A DNA stretch of 64,000 nucleotides. Origin: Candida dubliniensis CD36 (taxonomy: Eukaryota > Ascomycota > Pichiomycetes > Serinales > Debaryomycetaceae). Shown piece by piece: positions 29,501 to 40,620 of the stretch (positions are counted from its first letter, which is position 1; each line of letters begins with the position of its first letter). The notes below the pieces were generated by a model, which made no database searches, was not told the origin of the DNA, and saw nothing but the letters and a program-made list of their open reading frames with translations. Location: positions 2,666,001-2,730,000 of the forward strand of contig NC_012860.1 in the NCBI RefSeq assembly GCF_000026945.1. The letters run 5' to 3'. Both the position numbers and the translations under genes were made by a program.

Positions 29501-30007
29501 ATGCAACATACTAGTGCTGGAGGAGGATTTTTTTCAAAAATAAAGGAAAACTATAGTAGCAAATTGGCAGGTTTATCACTAGCTGGAGGACCCTATGTTG
29601 AGAAAGATGGTTCTTCAGAAGACAGCACACTAATTCACAATGCATTTGTCAAATACTACGACTCTAAAGGATTACCATATCCCGACTGGTTAGGAGTGAA
29701 AACGTTTCAATCTCAACAACAACAGCAGCAGCAGCAAGGATATGGCAGAAATCAGTACCAACAAGATTATTCCCAATCTAAATATCAACCGGTGCGTCAA
29801 GACAATACTTTCAATAATAGCTATGCGACTAGGCAACAGCAGCAGCAGCAGCAATATCAACAACAAACGAATGGCACTAATAGACCTAACTCAGGTGGGT
29901 ATCATCGTTCTTCAAGTCGATTACAGGACTTGTACAACAAGTCTCGTCAACAAACTATACCAGGTCAAGGATATAATACGAGTAACTCTTGGAGTAATAA
30001 TCGTTAG
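29501..30007 (+). CDS. MSO1: Mso1, Sec1-binding exocytosis protein
   Basis: 168 residues. The N-terminal 70 match the Mso1 Sec1-binding region: FFSKIKENYSSKLAGLSLAG, then EKDGSSEDSTLIHNAFVKYY and PYPDWLG. Known role: a small partner of the SM protein Sec1 acting in SNARE-dependent vesicle fusion at the plasma membrane. The rest is disordered, with two polyQ tracts (about 71-79 and 112-125) and a basic C-terminus. S. cerevisiae Mso1 is about 210 residues. Convergent with the next gene (74 bp). Confidence 0.78.
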   Translation: MQHTSAGGGFFSKIKENYSSKLAGLSLAGGPYVEKDGSSEDSTLIHNAFVKYYDSKGLPYPDWLGVKTFQSQQQQQQQQGYGRNQYQQDYSQSKYQPVRQDNTFNNSYATRQQQQQQQYQQQTNGTNRPNSGGYHRSSSRLQDLYNKSRQQTIPGQGYNTSNSWSNNR

Positions 30008-30081
30008 ATTAATAGTTAATTATATGATATATTATGAGTTTAGACAATCACTATGGATAATGGATATATTTTATTTGGTAT

Positions 30082-31380
30082 TCAATATTTTTCTTCACTA
30101 TTCAACCTTTGGAACTCACGTTCCCAAGCATTCCTACAGACTATAAACCAATCAGGTAGCTTGTACTCTGCAGGTAACTTTATCTTTAATACATGAACAT
30201 GTTCGAATGTTTTAGGATATTTTTGCAAATTCTTGTAATACATAAAATCAGTAAGTTCATTAAATTCCACTTGACTATTATTTCTAGACTCTTTTCTTCT
30301 CAATGTAGGTGACGTACTAATATAATCACCAGAGGGGGATTTGGTATGGCTGTTTCTGAACTTTAGGTTTTTGTACATGGTAAAATTATTCTCTTGAGTA
30401 GACGATCTGCGTCGGTTACTTCTTGCACTTAAGAAATGGTCACCACTAAATGAAGGGGAATTAGAATAACTATTGTTTCTTTGATAACTAATTTTCTTGC
30501 CATCAACGGAATTCAATCGTCTTTTTGGTTCTCTATTATTACTGCTTCCTTGCTCCACGAGCTTCAACAAATTTGCTGGAATCTGCGGAGAAGCAGAAAG
30601 TAATTCATCATCCAAATCATCCAAGTCTTCATCATCTTCATCTTCAATTGCATCATAGTCGTCATCAAAATTATTCACATCGCTTGTTTCACTGAGGTCT
30701 CCATTATCAGTGTCGATTGAATTTGATCTCAAACATATGGTATTATTTCCTCGGGAATTTCTTCTGCTTGGGCTATGATGTTCATAAGCAATTAATTCTA
30801 CTTGAACCAATTCAAGAAAAGTCTCCGCATAATAGTTATTTTTTGTAGACATCCCTGAATATATTCTATACTCATTAAGAATCGAATTAAAATTCCATTT
30901 TTGTATTCTTCTCAACACTCCAATTAAAGTGGCAGAACTATCAATTATAAGTAGTGGGTAATTCTTCTTGTTAAACATTATCTCAAATGCTTTCATGACA
31001 ATATTTTTCTCAATTAACATCCATTGATCTTTACGGTTTAAGGAAATAGTACTGAAAAAGTTTTTAGGTGTGTTGAGAGATAAACTGGTGCCTTTCGATT
31101 GGGCCTCTTGCATTGCCATATCAACATCGTCTTGATCGCCTTTGGAAACAATACCAGTATGCTGATGATTGGATATTTTCATTCCACCTAAATTGAAAAA
31201 CTGCAAGGTGGGATTGTTTTCTAAAAAATTATTTAATGATCGTGGTGGTTTTTCGGTATCTAGTATTACCATTGATCTCAAGTTTAAAGTTTGTAAAAAT
31301 GGGAAGTTTTCACTTTCCAATTTGGTGCTTCTGTAAATACCAGACTCAACAGTCCCAAAGTTTTCCGGTGGCACAAGCAT
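30082..31380 (-). CDS. OCA4: OCA-type tyrosine-phosphatase-like protein, probably inactive
   Basis: 432 residues. It follows the Siw14/Oca family: VPPENFGTVESGIYRSTKL at the start, LNLRSMVILDTEKPP, and RRIQKWNFNSILNEYRIYSG after the P-loop region. Where active members have HCX5R, the sequence reads YPLLIIDSSATLIGVLRR (about 140-158), with no Cys and no Arg in register. It is therefore most likely a pseudophosphatase, as for Oca4. A long acidic and Ser/Asn-rich insert (about 200-385) separates this from the C-terminal family motif (HVHVLKIKLPAEYKLPDWF). Oca proteins act as a complex linked to oxidant cell-cycle arrest and inositol-phosphate signalling. Choice of OCA4 over OCA2/OCA6 is tentative. 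Confidence 0.72.
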   Translation of the reverse strand: MLVPPENFGTVESGIYRSTKLESENFPFLQTLNLRSMVILDTEKPPRSLNNFLENNPTLQFFNLGGMKISNHQHTGIVSKGDQDDVDMAMQEAQSKGTSLSLNTPKNFFSTISLNRKDQWMLIEKNIVMKAFEIMFNKKNYPLLIIDSSATLIGVLRRIQKWNFNSILNEYRIYSGMSTKNNYYAETFLELVQVELIAYEHHSPSRRNSRGNNTICLRSNSIDTDNGDLSETSDVNNFDDDYDAIEDEDDEDLDDLDDELLSASPQIPANLLKLVEQGSSNNREPKRRLNSVDGKKISYQRNNSYSNSPSFSGDHFLSARSNRRRSSTQENNFTMYKNLKFRNSHTKSPSGDYISTSPTLRRKESRNNSQVEFNELTDFMYYKNLQKYPKTFEHVHVLKIKLPAEYKLPDWFIVCRNAWEREFQRLNSEEKY

Positions 31381-31849
31381 TATTGAAGGTTATATTGATG
31401 TGTAGGGTGAACCACAGCTAGGATTAGCTTTTTGATAGATTTACTATGCAAAAGTATTTTTTTTTCTTATATTCGCATGTTGGAATTGAAGAACACACAC
31501 AAAAATCTACACACTGTAATGTAATTACTACTTTTTTAGCTTGTATTTTCTATATAACTACATATTGGTAGACGGCAAGGCGTCAGAGATAGAGTATATA
31601 TATCAGTGTCCAACTCTAGTGGTCTGATGCTACTCGGTAGTCCGGTAACCAAGAGACCTGAGATAGGTCTGGTTCACCTAACTACCTCACACATACAAAT
31701 TAGTTTAGAAAAACGGTTCCCTGTTATATTTCCGCTGATTCTATATGGTTTAACAATCAATTTTTTTTTTTTTTTTGCAGAAAACTGGAATATGTGTCAG
31801 TCCATCATTCCTATCATTCATGATACCTAAGTGTTAGGCTCTATTCAAA
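31381..31849. other. intergenic region holding a hairpin-rich, GC-richer patch
   Basis: 469 bp between two minus-strand genes; it serves as the upstream region of the OCA4-like gene. AT-rich except for about 31565-31690, described separately as a candidate structured RNA. A T16-GCAG near 31760-31779 looks like a splice acceptor on the plus strand, but no exon pair supports it. Confidence 0.5.
31571..31670. ncRNA. candidate structured RNA (three perfect small hairpins)
   Basis: Within 100 bp lie GACG-N6-CGTC (31571-31584), CTAC-N3-GTAG (31630-31640) and AGACCT-N5-AGGTCT (31654-31670), in sequence much richer in GC than its surroundings. AGAGTA between the first two could be an H box, and ACA follows near 31690, so an H/ACA snoRNA on the plus strand is conceivable. 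No guide target was checked and it does not match a tRNA. This is weak evidence. Confidence 0.2.
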
Positions 31850-33049
31850 CTAACCATAATTTGTGAGAATATTGAATGAATATTCTTCATCAAATATCCA
31901 TTTCCGTTCTGGAGGCATTTGTTTTCCTCTCAACTTAATAATAAAAAAAGCTGTCACTCGAGTTGAATCAAGAATCATCAGTTTTGGGGAAAACACTGGG
32001 ATACGAGATTCAACTATTTCATCCCTTTCGTCTAAAAATTGTTCCAAATATTCAACAGTGTCTATTAATGAAGTAGGTGGTAATTGAAAAGAAACCACAT
32101 GCATATGATCAACAGGATCATCAATCTTGATCTGAAATTTTTCACTGGCAATTTCGAATACCAATTTTTCTAAAGAAGAAACTAAAAGTTGTTTCAAATG
32201 ATCATATTCTGGTTTACCAATTGTGTCAGGATTAAAGGCTTGAAAGTAAATTCGATGATCATCATCAATATGGAAATAACGGCAACGATAGTACAAGTGT
32301 GCCAAGTCACGGTCATCAAAGTATTCATAAGCTGTATAACCGTCCATAAATATTGGTTCTGCATTTACACGTAAATACGCTTCTGGATTCTTGTCGAATG
32401 TGTGTACGAGTTGCTTAAAATGTTTTGGTAAATCAGACAATTTTTTCTTAAGCAGCTTCTCACTATTAACTAACACGTTGGAAATAACTTTTCGAACTTC
32501 TGTACTAGTGGCATGTTTGCACATGGCACTAATGTCAGCCGTGAGTTTGGTTGGAGGGACATTGATGTTGTTGTTGCGATTGGCAATCCGATAAAGATCA
32601 ATTGGAGCTTGAGCAGCCTCTAATCTTTTAATTTCTCTTAATTTAGGATGATGAGGACTTTGTGCAGCATAATATTCGGCTAGAGGAGTATAATCAGTAG
32701 TCCTAATAAAATTATGTGGTTTGGGTATTGCGATTCGTCGTATATTGTGCTGTACATTAGGTGGAGGTGGAGGTGGAGGGATAGATTTAACAAGCTCTTG
32801 GTTTGACAAGCATTGAGTTGTATTTGCTGATAAATTTGATGGCTTAGAGGTATCTGGTTTGTTTTCAGGCGGGCTTGTCTCAACACTTTGTAAAGACTTG
32901 TTTGCTGTCAGCGATTGTTGTTGATGATTCTCCGAAACAGGCCCAATCTCTTCCTTACTCTCTTTTCTAGGTTCTTTCCCGAACTCCACTTTACTCAATT
33001 CCTCAATCACTCCGTTAATTTCCTCTTTAGTATCAGGATGCTTTGACAT
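31850..33049 (-). CDS. hypothetical protein with polyproline tract
   Basis: 399 residues, ATG at 33049; not recognised. The first 130 residues are disordered and acidic to polar, with an eight-proline run near 91-98. The C-terminal 250 residues look folded: IDLYRIANRNN (about 150), HFKQLVHTFDKNPEAYLRV (about 215), AYEYFDDRDLAHLYYRCRYFHI, and a mixed alpha/beta end with VTAFFIIKLRGKQMPPERKWIFDEEYSF. No signal peptide or membrane segment. Convincing protein-like composition over the whole frame supports a real gene. Confidence 0.65.
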   Translation of the reverse strand: MSKHPDTKEEINGVIEELSKVEFGKEPRKESKEEIGPVSENHQQQSLTANKSLQSVETSPPENKPDTSKPSNLSANTTQCLSNQELVKSIPPPPPPPNVQHNIRRIAIPKPHNFIRTTDYTPLAEYYAAQSPHHPKLREIKRLEAAQAPIDLYRIANRNNNINVPPTKLTADISAMCKHATSTEVRKVISNVLVNSEKLLKKKLSDLPKHFKQLVHTFDKNPEAYLRVNAEPIFMDGYTAYEYFDDRDLAHLYYRCRYFHIDDDHRIYFQAFNPDTIGKPEYDHLKQLLVSSLEKLVFEIASEKFQIKIDDPVDHMHVVSFQLPPTSLIDTVEYLEQFLDERDEIVESRIPVFSPKLMILDSTRVTAFFIIKLRGKQMPPERKWIFDEEYSFNILTNYG

Positions 33050-33488
33050 TGAAAAGAATGGCTACGTAGTTATTATTGCGTTTTGTGTGGAGTATTCGTT
33101 TAATTTTTTTTTTTAATTTTCTTAATTCTCGATTTTTCAGTGGGCCGGTATAAAAATAATCCAAAATGCTACCAAATTTACAATAAGAATTATTCAAACG
33201 GATATTTTGACCAAAAACAGTAGCAAACATGCCATACTTCTCTTCTTTGAATCTTAACACTAACAACCTTGACTCTTAGAAGAGGTATAAGAGATAGCTT
33301 TGATTTGAATATAAATGCCCGGCACCGGCTCGGAAAGAGTGAAATATTAAAGAAGCACAAAACCAGTTGTAAGTGAATATTCTCTCGGAAATATCATAAG
33401 GTTGTGTCAGATGCATGTCATTAAACAAAAAATTAGAAGAAAAGTGTATTTAATCATTTAAAACCCAACTTTCCCATTATAAGTGGTT
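33050..33488. other. intergenic region between divergent genes
   Basis: 439 bp, with a T12 run near 33103 and one GC-rich spot CCCGGCACCGGCTCGG near 33318. No gene seen. Confidence 0.5.
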
Positions 33489-35663
33489 ATGAATTCAGGA
33501 AAAGATTTTAGACTGTCCATTACTCCAGATGAAAATGTCAGTGCTATTTTACCTTCATATTTTATGTATAAGGCAACAGTGGGTGTAAGTGTACTTACAG
33601 CGGAACAAATGGAAACTCAAAACATTGATCCTCCAACGTATATCAATGAGAGCAATCAGGGTTTGAGTAGTTCTTCAATTTCACCCATTCTGACCGTTGA
33701 CTCGTCCACAAATTCTGTACATACTCTGCAATTTGCATTATCCAGTGAAAGTCATGTACCAATTAGTAATGAACACCAAGTTGGGTCTGAAGAAAAAATA
33801 CTAGATAACGTATACCGTCTTCCCAATTTATCATTGTATCCTAATATAGTTGGCGACAACATTCGACTAGAAATTCATTTCACAAAGGAAATTGGGGAAC
33901 TTGGTAAAAAACCAGAATTTATAAATCCTTTCGTGTATGAGTATCAACAAGGTGATGTGATCAGTGGTTATATTGTTATTGAGAATGCATCACCAAAACC
34001 AATACCCTATGACATGTTTGTTGTTTTATTTGAAGGGATATTTATGATTGTCAATTCAGATCATGGAAAGCCTGCAGTGCCAGTTAAAATGAAAAAGTTC
34101 TTGGAATTATTTGATTTTTCAGCAAGTTGGACAGAGGCAACAATTAATAGATTACGTTCAGAATCACACAATCCATATGTTTGGCTTGATTTTGTTGATC
34201 CTGTAGATGGTATATCAATATCATTGAGTAATGAAAAATTTCTTAAACCACATAAAAAGTATAAACGATTTTTCACTTTTAAAATTCCACACAATTTGCT
34301 AGATTCAGAATGCAATAACCATAACTTGTCTAAACATGTTAAGCTACCACCCACAATTGGCGTTACTGCAAAGAATGAACAACACGTTGAGTCATCGATT
34401 TCTTCCAGTCAAAAGTTTGAGGATTTTTCGTTTTTAGACACATCAATATCATATGGTGTAACTGCCAGATTTATAGGAAGAGTACATCCGATTGAACAGG
34501 AATTTGGAAAAATAAATATTCCATATTCAGATAAAGGGTTACAGGATTCGAAAGGTGATCCATTCATAGTATTAAAAGAATTAACCAACTATGTTAGGGT
34601 TATTCCCCAAACCTTCATTCTCACTGAAGAAGCTATGTCACTGAAAGCCATAGAAAACCAGATTTTATTTCAGAATTTGATACTGAGAATTGAAGAGAAG
34701 ATTAAATCTGGTAAAGAATTGATCAAACAAGTTTCAAATGCCACTACTTCAAACGATTCCAATAGAGAGTTATCAGTTGTAGAATTTGATGTTGCGAAAA
34801 GAGAACAATTATACAAGCCAGATGTACTCCTGGAAACCAAAGAACAATCCAGTTCTCTCAAACATTATGAATCGTTCACGTTGTTTAACAAAAAATCATT
34901 CACTGGTACAAGCACAATTCTAGGAGTCTTGCATTTGTCCACTCCAAAAGTTAATTATTGCATAGATTATATTCCACCTAAAGAATATAGAATACAGACA
35001 AATACCAATCCCTCTTGGAAGCTTAAAATGCCTTTGAAAATCTCTATAAAGTCATTTGAATCTTCCGTAAAGAACCATAATCTCCCAACCATCAAATCGG
35101 TTACTGCTGATTTGGTTGTGGTTACTATCAAATCTCCCAAGTATCCCATCCCAATAGAATTCGACCATGAAATGGTTTGTAACAATGAAACAGATATATC
35201 ATTTGAGGAAACTATATTCAAGAACAATATGGTTGAGCCATTTAAAGAGTATGCCTTAGAATTATATCAGCTTTCACAAAAACTTGGAGAAGAGAATTTC
35301 CAAATTGAAAGGCAATTGACTGAAGATATTAAAGCCATGTGTCAATTACAATACAAAATTTCAGAATTACACGTGGCCAACTTGAAAATAAATGGACACT
35401 CATGGAATAAAAACACGATCAATTGGCCTATTTCTAAGAAAGAAGCCAATGTAACTGTAGATGTTGCCATAAATTTAGAATATTTATCACATCAGCTTCT
35501 AAAGTCTTTACCCGAATCACTAAAATCTTATAATAGATTCAATTTTGTTCCTGATTTCCAAAGTTGTTACATGAGTAGATTATACTATATCAATCTCAAT
35601 ATTGTGTTATCATGTGGTACCAAATGTCAACTAAAAGTCCCACTTCAGATTCAAAAGAGGTGA
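33489..35663 (+). CDS. BUL1-like arrestin-type ubiquitin ligase adaptor
   Basis: 724 residues from ATG at 33489. The N-terminus has NVSAILPSYFMYK (16-28), typical of Bul1/Bul2, and a PPxY motif PPTY at 48-51 that would bind WW domains of the HECT ligase Rsp5. An arrestin-like N domain follows (about 125-400; GDVISGYIVIENASPKPIPY near 155-175), then a Bul C-terminal domain (about 480-724). Known role of the family: adaptors for Rsp5 ubiquitylation and down-regulation of plasma-membrane permeases. S. cerevisiae Bul1/Bul2 are longer (about 920-976), mainly at the N-terminus. Confidence 0.8.
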   Translation: MNSGKDFRLSITPDENVSAILPSYFMYKATVGVSVLTAEQMETQNIDPPTYINESNQGLSSSSISPILTVDSSTNSVHTLQFALSSESHVPISNEHQVGSEEKILDNVYRLPNLSLYPNIVGDNIRLEIHFTKEIGELGKKPEFINPFVYEYQQGDVISGYIVIENASPKPIPYDMFVVLFEGIFMIVNSDHGKPAVPVKMKKFLELFDFSASWTEATINRLRSESHNPYVWLDFVDPVDGISISLSNEKFLKPHKKYKRFFTFKIPHNLLDSECNNHNLSKHVKLPPTIGVTAKNEQHVESSISSSQKFEDFSFLDTSISYGVTARFIGRVHPIEQEFGKINIPYSDKGLQDSKGDPFIVLKELTNYVRVIPQTFILTEEAMSLKAIENQILFQNLILRIEEKIKSGKELIKQVSNATTSNDSNRELSVVEFDVAKREQLYKPDVLLETKEQSSSLKHYESFTLFNKKSFTGTSTILGVLHLSTPKVNYCIDYIPPKEYRIQTNTNPSWKLKMPLKISIKSFESSVKNHNLPTIKSVTADLVVVTIKSPKYPIPIEFDHEMVCNNETDISFEETIFKNNMVEPFKEYALELYQLSQKLGEENFQIERQLTEDIKAMCQLQYKISELHVANLKINGHSWNKNTINWPISKKEANVTVDVAINLEYLSHQLLKSLPESLKSYNRFNFVPDFQSCYMSRLYYINLNIVLSCGTKCQLKVPLQIQKR

Positions 35664-35935
35664 ATTAGAATAAATCAAGTTTTTCTGGTGTATAGATCAT
35701 CAAAACTTGAATGTATTGCTTTTTGGTTGAAGATTTATTTTACAACCACTGTAGTTAAGCAACCTGAAATTTTTTTTTTTTTTTTTTCGCGTCTCTCCGC
35801 TACACGATCCAAATATTTTCTCTGTGCTGTTCCCAAATTAAGTTTTTCTTTTTGGTTGAAAAATTGTTTCATACAGCTTTTCTTCCTATTTGTCATTCGT
35901 TCGTTATCAACAACTCCAACTTAGACATATTCACA

Positions 35936-38842
35936 ATGGATAGAAATCGTCAATTGTTATTAGTGATAGGGGTCCTTTTCCATTTTTTTTATTTATGGTC
36001 GATTTTTGATATTTATTTTGTATCACCATTAGTTCATGGTATGGATCATCATAAATCCACTTGGACTCCACCAGCAAAAAGACTATTCTTAATTGTTGGA
36101 GATGGATTACGTGCTGATAAAACTTTCCAAAAATTGACTCATCCACGTACTGGTGAAGAAAAATATTTGGCACCTTATTTACGTAGTTTAGCTTTAAATA
36201 ATGGGACTTGGGGGATTTCTAATACAAGAATGCCAACAGAATCAAGACCAGGTCATGTGGCCATGATTGCGGGGTTTTATGAAGATGTGAGTGCTGTCAC
36301 TAAAGGATGGAAAGAAAATCCTGTTGATTTTGATTCATTTTTCAATCAATCTAAACATACTTATTCATTTGGACTGCCGGATATTTTACCAATGTTTGCC
36401 TTTGGTGATGGAGTTGTCCCCGGCAGAATCGATGTTTGTATGTATGGACATGAATTTGAAGATTTCACTGCTAGTTCAATTGAATTAGATGCTTATGTTT
36501 TCCATCATTTGGATGAATTGATGCACAATCTGACTACTAATGCAACGTTGAACGATGAGTTGAGACAAGATGGCAATGTTTTCTTCTTACATTTGTTAGG
36601 ACCAGATACTGCAGGTCATGCATATCGTCCTTATTCTGCTGAATATTATGAAAATATAGAGTATATTGATAGGAAACTAGAAGAAGTGATACCACAAATT
36701 AACAAGTTTTTCGGTGATGATCAAACAGCATTTGTATTTACTGCTGATCATGGTATGTCTGATTTTGGATCTCATGGTGATGGTCATCCTGATAATACCA
36801 GAACTCCATTGATAGCTTGGGGTGCAGGTGTTAAGAAACCAATACATTTAAAGGACGTTTCCAATTTGGAAGAGCAGTTATCTAAGCAATCCCCTGAAAA
36901 TAGTGGATTTGAATCTACTTATTTTGATACTTGGGAACTTGACCATCTTGTTAGAAATGATGTTAATCAAGCTGATATTGCATCTTTAATGGCTTATTTA
37001 ATTGGTGCCAACTATCCTGCCAATTCAGTCGGTGAATTACCATTGGGTTATATTGATGCTGACCCGGTGACAAAAGCTAGAGCATTATACGCCAACTCCT
37101 TAGCCATTGTCGAACAGTATTTTGTCAAAGAACAAGAAGTTTACAATCATCAATTCAAATTTAAACCATACAATCCATTTGAAGAAAAAAGTATTCAAGA
37201 TTATCAACTGGAGATTGAGTCTTTAATTGATCAACTTGAAAAGAACGCTGGTGATGAAATCGAGAAAAAAGTTATTAAAACAATTGAGGAATTAATGAAA
37301 ACAACTTTAGATGGATTGACTTATTTGCAAACTTATAATTGGTTACTACTTCGGTCTATTGTTACTTTAGGTTTTTTTGGTTGGATTGTTTATTCATTCA
37401 ACATTTTTTTGAAATTATTTGTATTGAATGAAGACGAATTGAAACTAACTCCAGAATTTTCCATACCTTTAGTTGGTGCATTTGGAGCATTAGCAGCATC
37501 TATCAATTATTTATTATTTTATCAAAATTCTCCATTTAATTATTACATGTATGCCGCTTTCCCATTATATTTCTGGTATACAATTTTAAATGAAAGAAAA
37601 TATTTGACAGCAGGGATTGAATCATTCCTTCATGGGATTTCCAATACGACAAAATTTCTAATAGTAGCCTCATTTATTGGAATGTATGAAGGCATTGCTT
37701 ATGGATTTTTCGAAAGAGTGATGTTTTCGGTGATTTTTATAATCATTGGTATTTATCCATTATTAGTTCAAGGTGCACACAAGGTCTCTGGATTAATGAA
37801 AATTATTTGGTTTACTAGTTGTTTGTTAATGTGTACTTTTACCAACTTGGATCCAGTGAAAATAGAGAGTTTATTTCAAATCAATGTTGGGACAATTTTT
37901 GCATTGATTGTTAGTATCATGGGGACAAAACAAGTATTCAAAAGAAAAGAAGTAGGACCGATTCAAAAACAATTGGTTATTGCTCAAATTGCTATTATTC
38001 CAATAATTTTATTTGCCACTAACATCTCTGTATTGTCATTACAAGCTAGAACAGGATTACCATTGTATTCACAAGTTTTGGGTTGGATAACTTTTATTGT
38101 TTCTTTGATAGTATTACCAGTATTACATTTCATTAATCCTTCTAGTGATTATCAATTGAGACTATTAATTATATTTTTAACATTTGTCCCCACATTTGTC
38201 ATTTTAACAATTTCATTTGAATTATTATTTTATGTTGGGTTTTCATTGATTTTATTACAATGGTTATCAATAGAAGAATTATTGAAATTTTCTCATAAGG
38301 AATTAGTGAAAACATTTGAAAAAACCGGGAGATTACCTAAAGGATATTGGTTACAAGTTATACGTATTACTATTATTGGGTTTTTCTTTTTACAATTGGC
38401 ATTTTTCGGTACTGGTAATATCGCCTCAATTTCATCATTTTCTTTAGATTCAGTTTACCGTTTAATACCTATTTTTGATCCATTTTCAATGGGGGCATTA
38501 TTAATGATAAAATTAATTATTCCTTATGTTTTGTTATCAACTTGTCTTGGAATAATGAATCATCAATTAGAAATTAAAAAATTCACCATTAGTACTTTGA
38601 TTATTTCAACAAGTGATTTCTTGTCATTAAATTTTTTCTTCTTGGTTAGAACTGAAGGAAGTTGGTTGGATATTGGTGTTTCAATATCAAATTATTGTTT
38701 AGCTATATTGAGTTCATTATTTATGTTGATTTTAGAATTGATTAGTTCGGTTGTATTGAGTGGTGTTGAATATAATTCGATCGGTACTAAATTAGACTTT
38801 GAACCTATAAGTCATAGAGTTAGAAAAAGAAGAGTTACATAG
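35936..38842 (+). CDS. MCD4: GPI ethanolamine phosphate transferase 1
   Basis: Adds ethanolamine phosphate to the first mannose of the GPI precursor in the ER lumen. The first ATG is at 35936, giving 968 residues; the frame is open 28 codons upstream without ATG. An N-terminal signal anchor (about 5-30) precedes the lumenal alkaline-phosphatase-like domain (about 40-450) with metal-site motifs [24 protein letters not shown] and [16 protein letters not shown]. About 14 membrane segments fill 460-950. Residue 147 is a CTG in FG-CTG-PDILPMF, where yeast and human (PIGN) proteins have Ser, direct support for CTG = Ser. A C-terminal basic tail RVRKRRVT could be an ER-retention type signal. Confidence 0.95.
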   Translation: MDRNRQLLLVIGVLFHFFYLWSIFDIYFVSPLVHGMDHHKSTWTPPAKRLFLIVGDGLRADKTFQKLTHPRTGEEKYLAPYLRSLALNNGTWGISNTRMPTESRPGHVAMIAGFYEDVSAVTKGWKENPVDFDSFFNQSKHTYSFGLPDILPMFAFGDGVVPGRIDVCMYGHEFEDFTASSIELDAYVFHHLDELMHNLTTNATLNDELRQDGNVFFLHLLGPDTAGHAYRPYSAEYYENIEYIDRKLEEVIPQINKFFGDDQTAFVFTADHGMSDFGSHGDGHPDNTRTPLIAWGAGVKKPIHLKDVSNLEEQLSKQSPENSGFESTYFDTWELDHLVRNDVNQADIASLMAYLIGANYPANSVGELPLGYIDADPVTKARALYANSLAIVEQYFVKEQEVYNHQFKFKPYNPFEEKSIQDYQLEIESLIDQLEKNAGDEIEKKVIKTIEELMKTTLDGLTYLQTYNWLLLRSIVTLGFFGWIVYSFNIFLKLFVLNEDELKLTPEFSIPLVGAFGALAASINYLLFYQNSPFNYYMYAAFPLYFWYTILNERKYLTAGIESFLHGISNTTKFLIVASFIGMYEGIAYGFFERVMFSVIFIIIGIYPLLVQGAHKVSGLMKIIWFTSCLLMCTFTNLDPVKIESLFQINVGTIFALIVSIMGTKQVFKRKEVGPIQKQLVIAQIAIIPIILFATNISVLSLQARTGLPLYSQVLGWITFIVSLIVLPVLHFINPSSDYQLRLLIIFLTFVPTFVILTISFELLFYVGFSLILLQWLSIEELLKFSHKELVKTFEKTGRLPKGYWLQVIRITIIGFFFLQLAFFGTGNIASISSFSLDSVYRLIPIFDPFSMGALLMIKLIIPYVLLSTCLGIMNHQLEIKKFTISTLIISTSDFLSLNFFFLVRTEGSWLDIGVSISNYCLAILSSLFMLILELISSVVLSGVEYNSIGTKLDFEPISHRVRKRRVT

Positions 38843-38942
38843 AATGTTTTAGAATATAATAAGAACTGGTTATTAAACTGACTGACACACTGAATCATTT
38901 TCTTGGTGAGCATCATGTTCTTAGCCGAGCTTTTGCAAATAA

Positions 38943-38949
38943 TGAGTCA
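38943..38949. promoter_or_regulatory. Gcn4 box TGAGTCA upstream of TRP3
   Basis: Perfect Gcn4 site about 115 bp before the TRP3 ATG, in the short (221 bp) gap after MCD4. Fits general amino-acid control of tryptophan synthesis. Confidence 0.65.
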
Positions 38950-39063
38950 AAAGCGGAACAGAAAAAAAAATCCCTGTTTACTGTTTTAAGAGCTGAAAAA
39001 AAAAATTTCTTCTAGTGGAACCAGCTCAACAAAGTCCATTCATTTATTAAAAACCAGGAAAAC

Positions 39064-40620
39064 ATGACTACTGCTGATGTATCCTCAAAAAGACATGTGT
39101 TAATGATTGATAATTATGATTCATTTACTTGGAATTTATATCAATATTTACATCAATCTCCTAAATGTGGTAAAGTAGACGTTTATAGAAATGATAAAAT
39201 CACCATTTCTCAAATTGAAAATGAAATTAAGCCAGATATAATTTTTATTTCTCCAGGTCCAGGACACCCTTTGACTGATTCTGGTGTTTCAAGAGAAGTA
39301 ATTAAGTATTTCCTGGGTAAAATCCCTATTTTTGGTGTTTGTATGGGACAAGAATGTATATTTGATGTATTTGGAGGTGATGTCTCATATGCTGGGGAAA
39401 TTGTTCATGGGAAAACAACTACTATAAAGCATGATGGTAAAGGTATGTTTGAAGATGTACCACAATCAGTTGCTGTAACTAGATATCATTCATTAGCTGG
39501 TAGTTCTAAATCGTTACCTGATGTATTAGAAGTTACTGCCGTTACGGAAACTCAACCAGAAGTGATTATGGGAGTTAGACATAAAAAATATACCATTGAA
39601 GGAGTTCAATTTCATCCTGAATCAATTTTAACTGAAAGTGGACAATTAATGATTGATAATTTATTAGGAGTTTATGGTGGTACTTGGGAAGAAAATGATG
39701 CATTTAAAACCGGTAAAATGATTAACAAAACTGGAGGCGGTAATATATTACAAAAAATTTACAAACAAAGGAAAATAGATTATGAATCAATTGAAAAATT
39801 ACCAGGTAAATCATTTGAAAATTTACAAATTGAATTTGATTTAGATCTTGCACCACCATTAATAAATTTCTATGATCGTCTTAAATATACTCAATCTAGT
39901 TTGAAAGAAACCATTATATTATCAGAATTCAAACGTGCAAGTCCTTCTAAGGGGGATATTAATATAAATGCTCATCCAGCTAATCAAGCATTGACATATG
40001 CTATTAATGGTTGTTCCACCATTTCTGTTTTAACTGAACCTCATTGGTTTAAAGGATCCTTAGATGATTTAACTTTGATCCGTAAAGTGATTGACAAACC
40101 TACCACAAACGATTATAAACGTCCAGCGGTATTGAGAAAAGAATTTATTTTTAATAAGTATCAAATTTTAGAAAGTAGATTAGCTGGTGCTGATACAGTT
40201 TTGTTAATTGTTAAAATGTTGAATGATGACACGTTGTTACATGAACTATATCAATATTCTTTGGATTTGGGGATGGTTCCATTGGTAGAAGTTAATAATA
40301 GTGATGAATTATCTCAATCTTTGAAATTGACTTATAAGGGTTCAACTGAAGAACCATTAATTATTGGAGTTAATAATCGTAACTTGACTACTTTTGATGT
40401 TGATTTGAATACCACAAGTAATTTAGTAAAGCAAGCTAAAACTAGTGATAGAAAAGGTGACGTGTTGGTTCTTGCATTATCCGGGATAAGTTCAGTGGAT
40501 GATGTAAAGAAGTACCAGTATGAAGATAATGTAGATGGTTTTTTGATTGGAGAGAGTTTAATGAGAGCTGAAGAAAAGGGTGAAGCAGGTAAGTTTTTGC
40601 ATGATTTATGTACTTGCTAA
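39064..40620 (+). CDS. TRP3: bifunctional anthranilate synthase glutaminase / indole-3-glycerol-phosphate synthase
   Basis: 518 residues, two enzymes of tryptophan synthesis in one chain. Residues about 10-205 are the class I glutamine amidotransferase that feeds ammonia to Trp2: nucleophile Cys93 in FGVCMGQE, and His/Glu in GVQFHPES. Residues about 240-518 are indole-3-glycerol-phosphate synthase: [37 protein letters not shown] and ALSGISS. The S. cerevisiae enzyme has the same two-domain order and a similar length (484). The phosphoribosylanthranilate isomerase domain seen in filamentous fungi is absent, as in other budding yeasts. Confidence 0.96.
   Translation: MTTADVSSKRHVLMIDNYDSFTWNLYQYLHQSPKCGKVDVYRNDKITISQIENEIKPDIIFISPGPGHPLTDSGVSREVIKYFLGKIPIFGVCMGQECIFDVFGGDVSYAGEIVHGKTTTIKHDGKGMFEDVPQSVAVTRYHSLAGSSKSLPDVLEVTAVTETQPEVIMGVRHKKYTIEGVQFHPESILTESGQLMIDNLLGVYGGTWEENDAFKTGKMINKTGGGNILQKIYKQRKIDYESIEKLPGKSFENLQIEFDLDLAPPLINFYDRLKYTQSSLKETIILSEFKRASPSKGDININAHPANQALTYAINGCSTISVLTEPHWFKGSLDDLTLIRKVIDKPTTNDYKRPAVLRKEFIFNKYQILESRLAGADTVLLIVKMLNDDTLLHELYQYSLDLGMVPLVEVNNSDELSQSLKLTYKGSTEEPLIIGVNNRNLTTFDVDLNTTSNLVKQAKTSDRKGDVLVLALSGISSVDDVKKYQYEDNVDGFLIGESLMRAEEKGEAGKFLHDLCTC

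Noticed and set aside
31760..31779. T-run followed by GCAG, resembling a 3' splice site on the plus strand
   Set aside because: No donor, branch point or exon of either neighbour fits on this strand.
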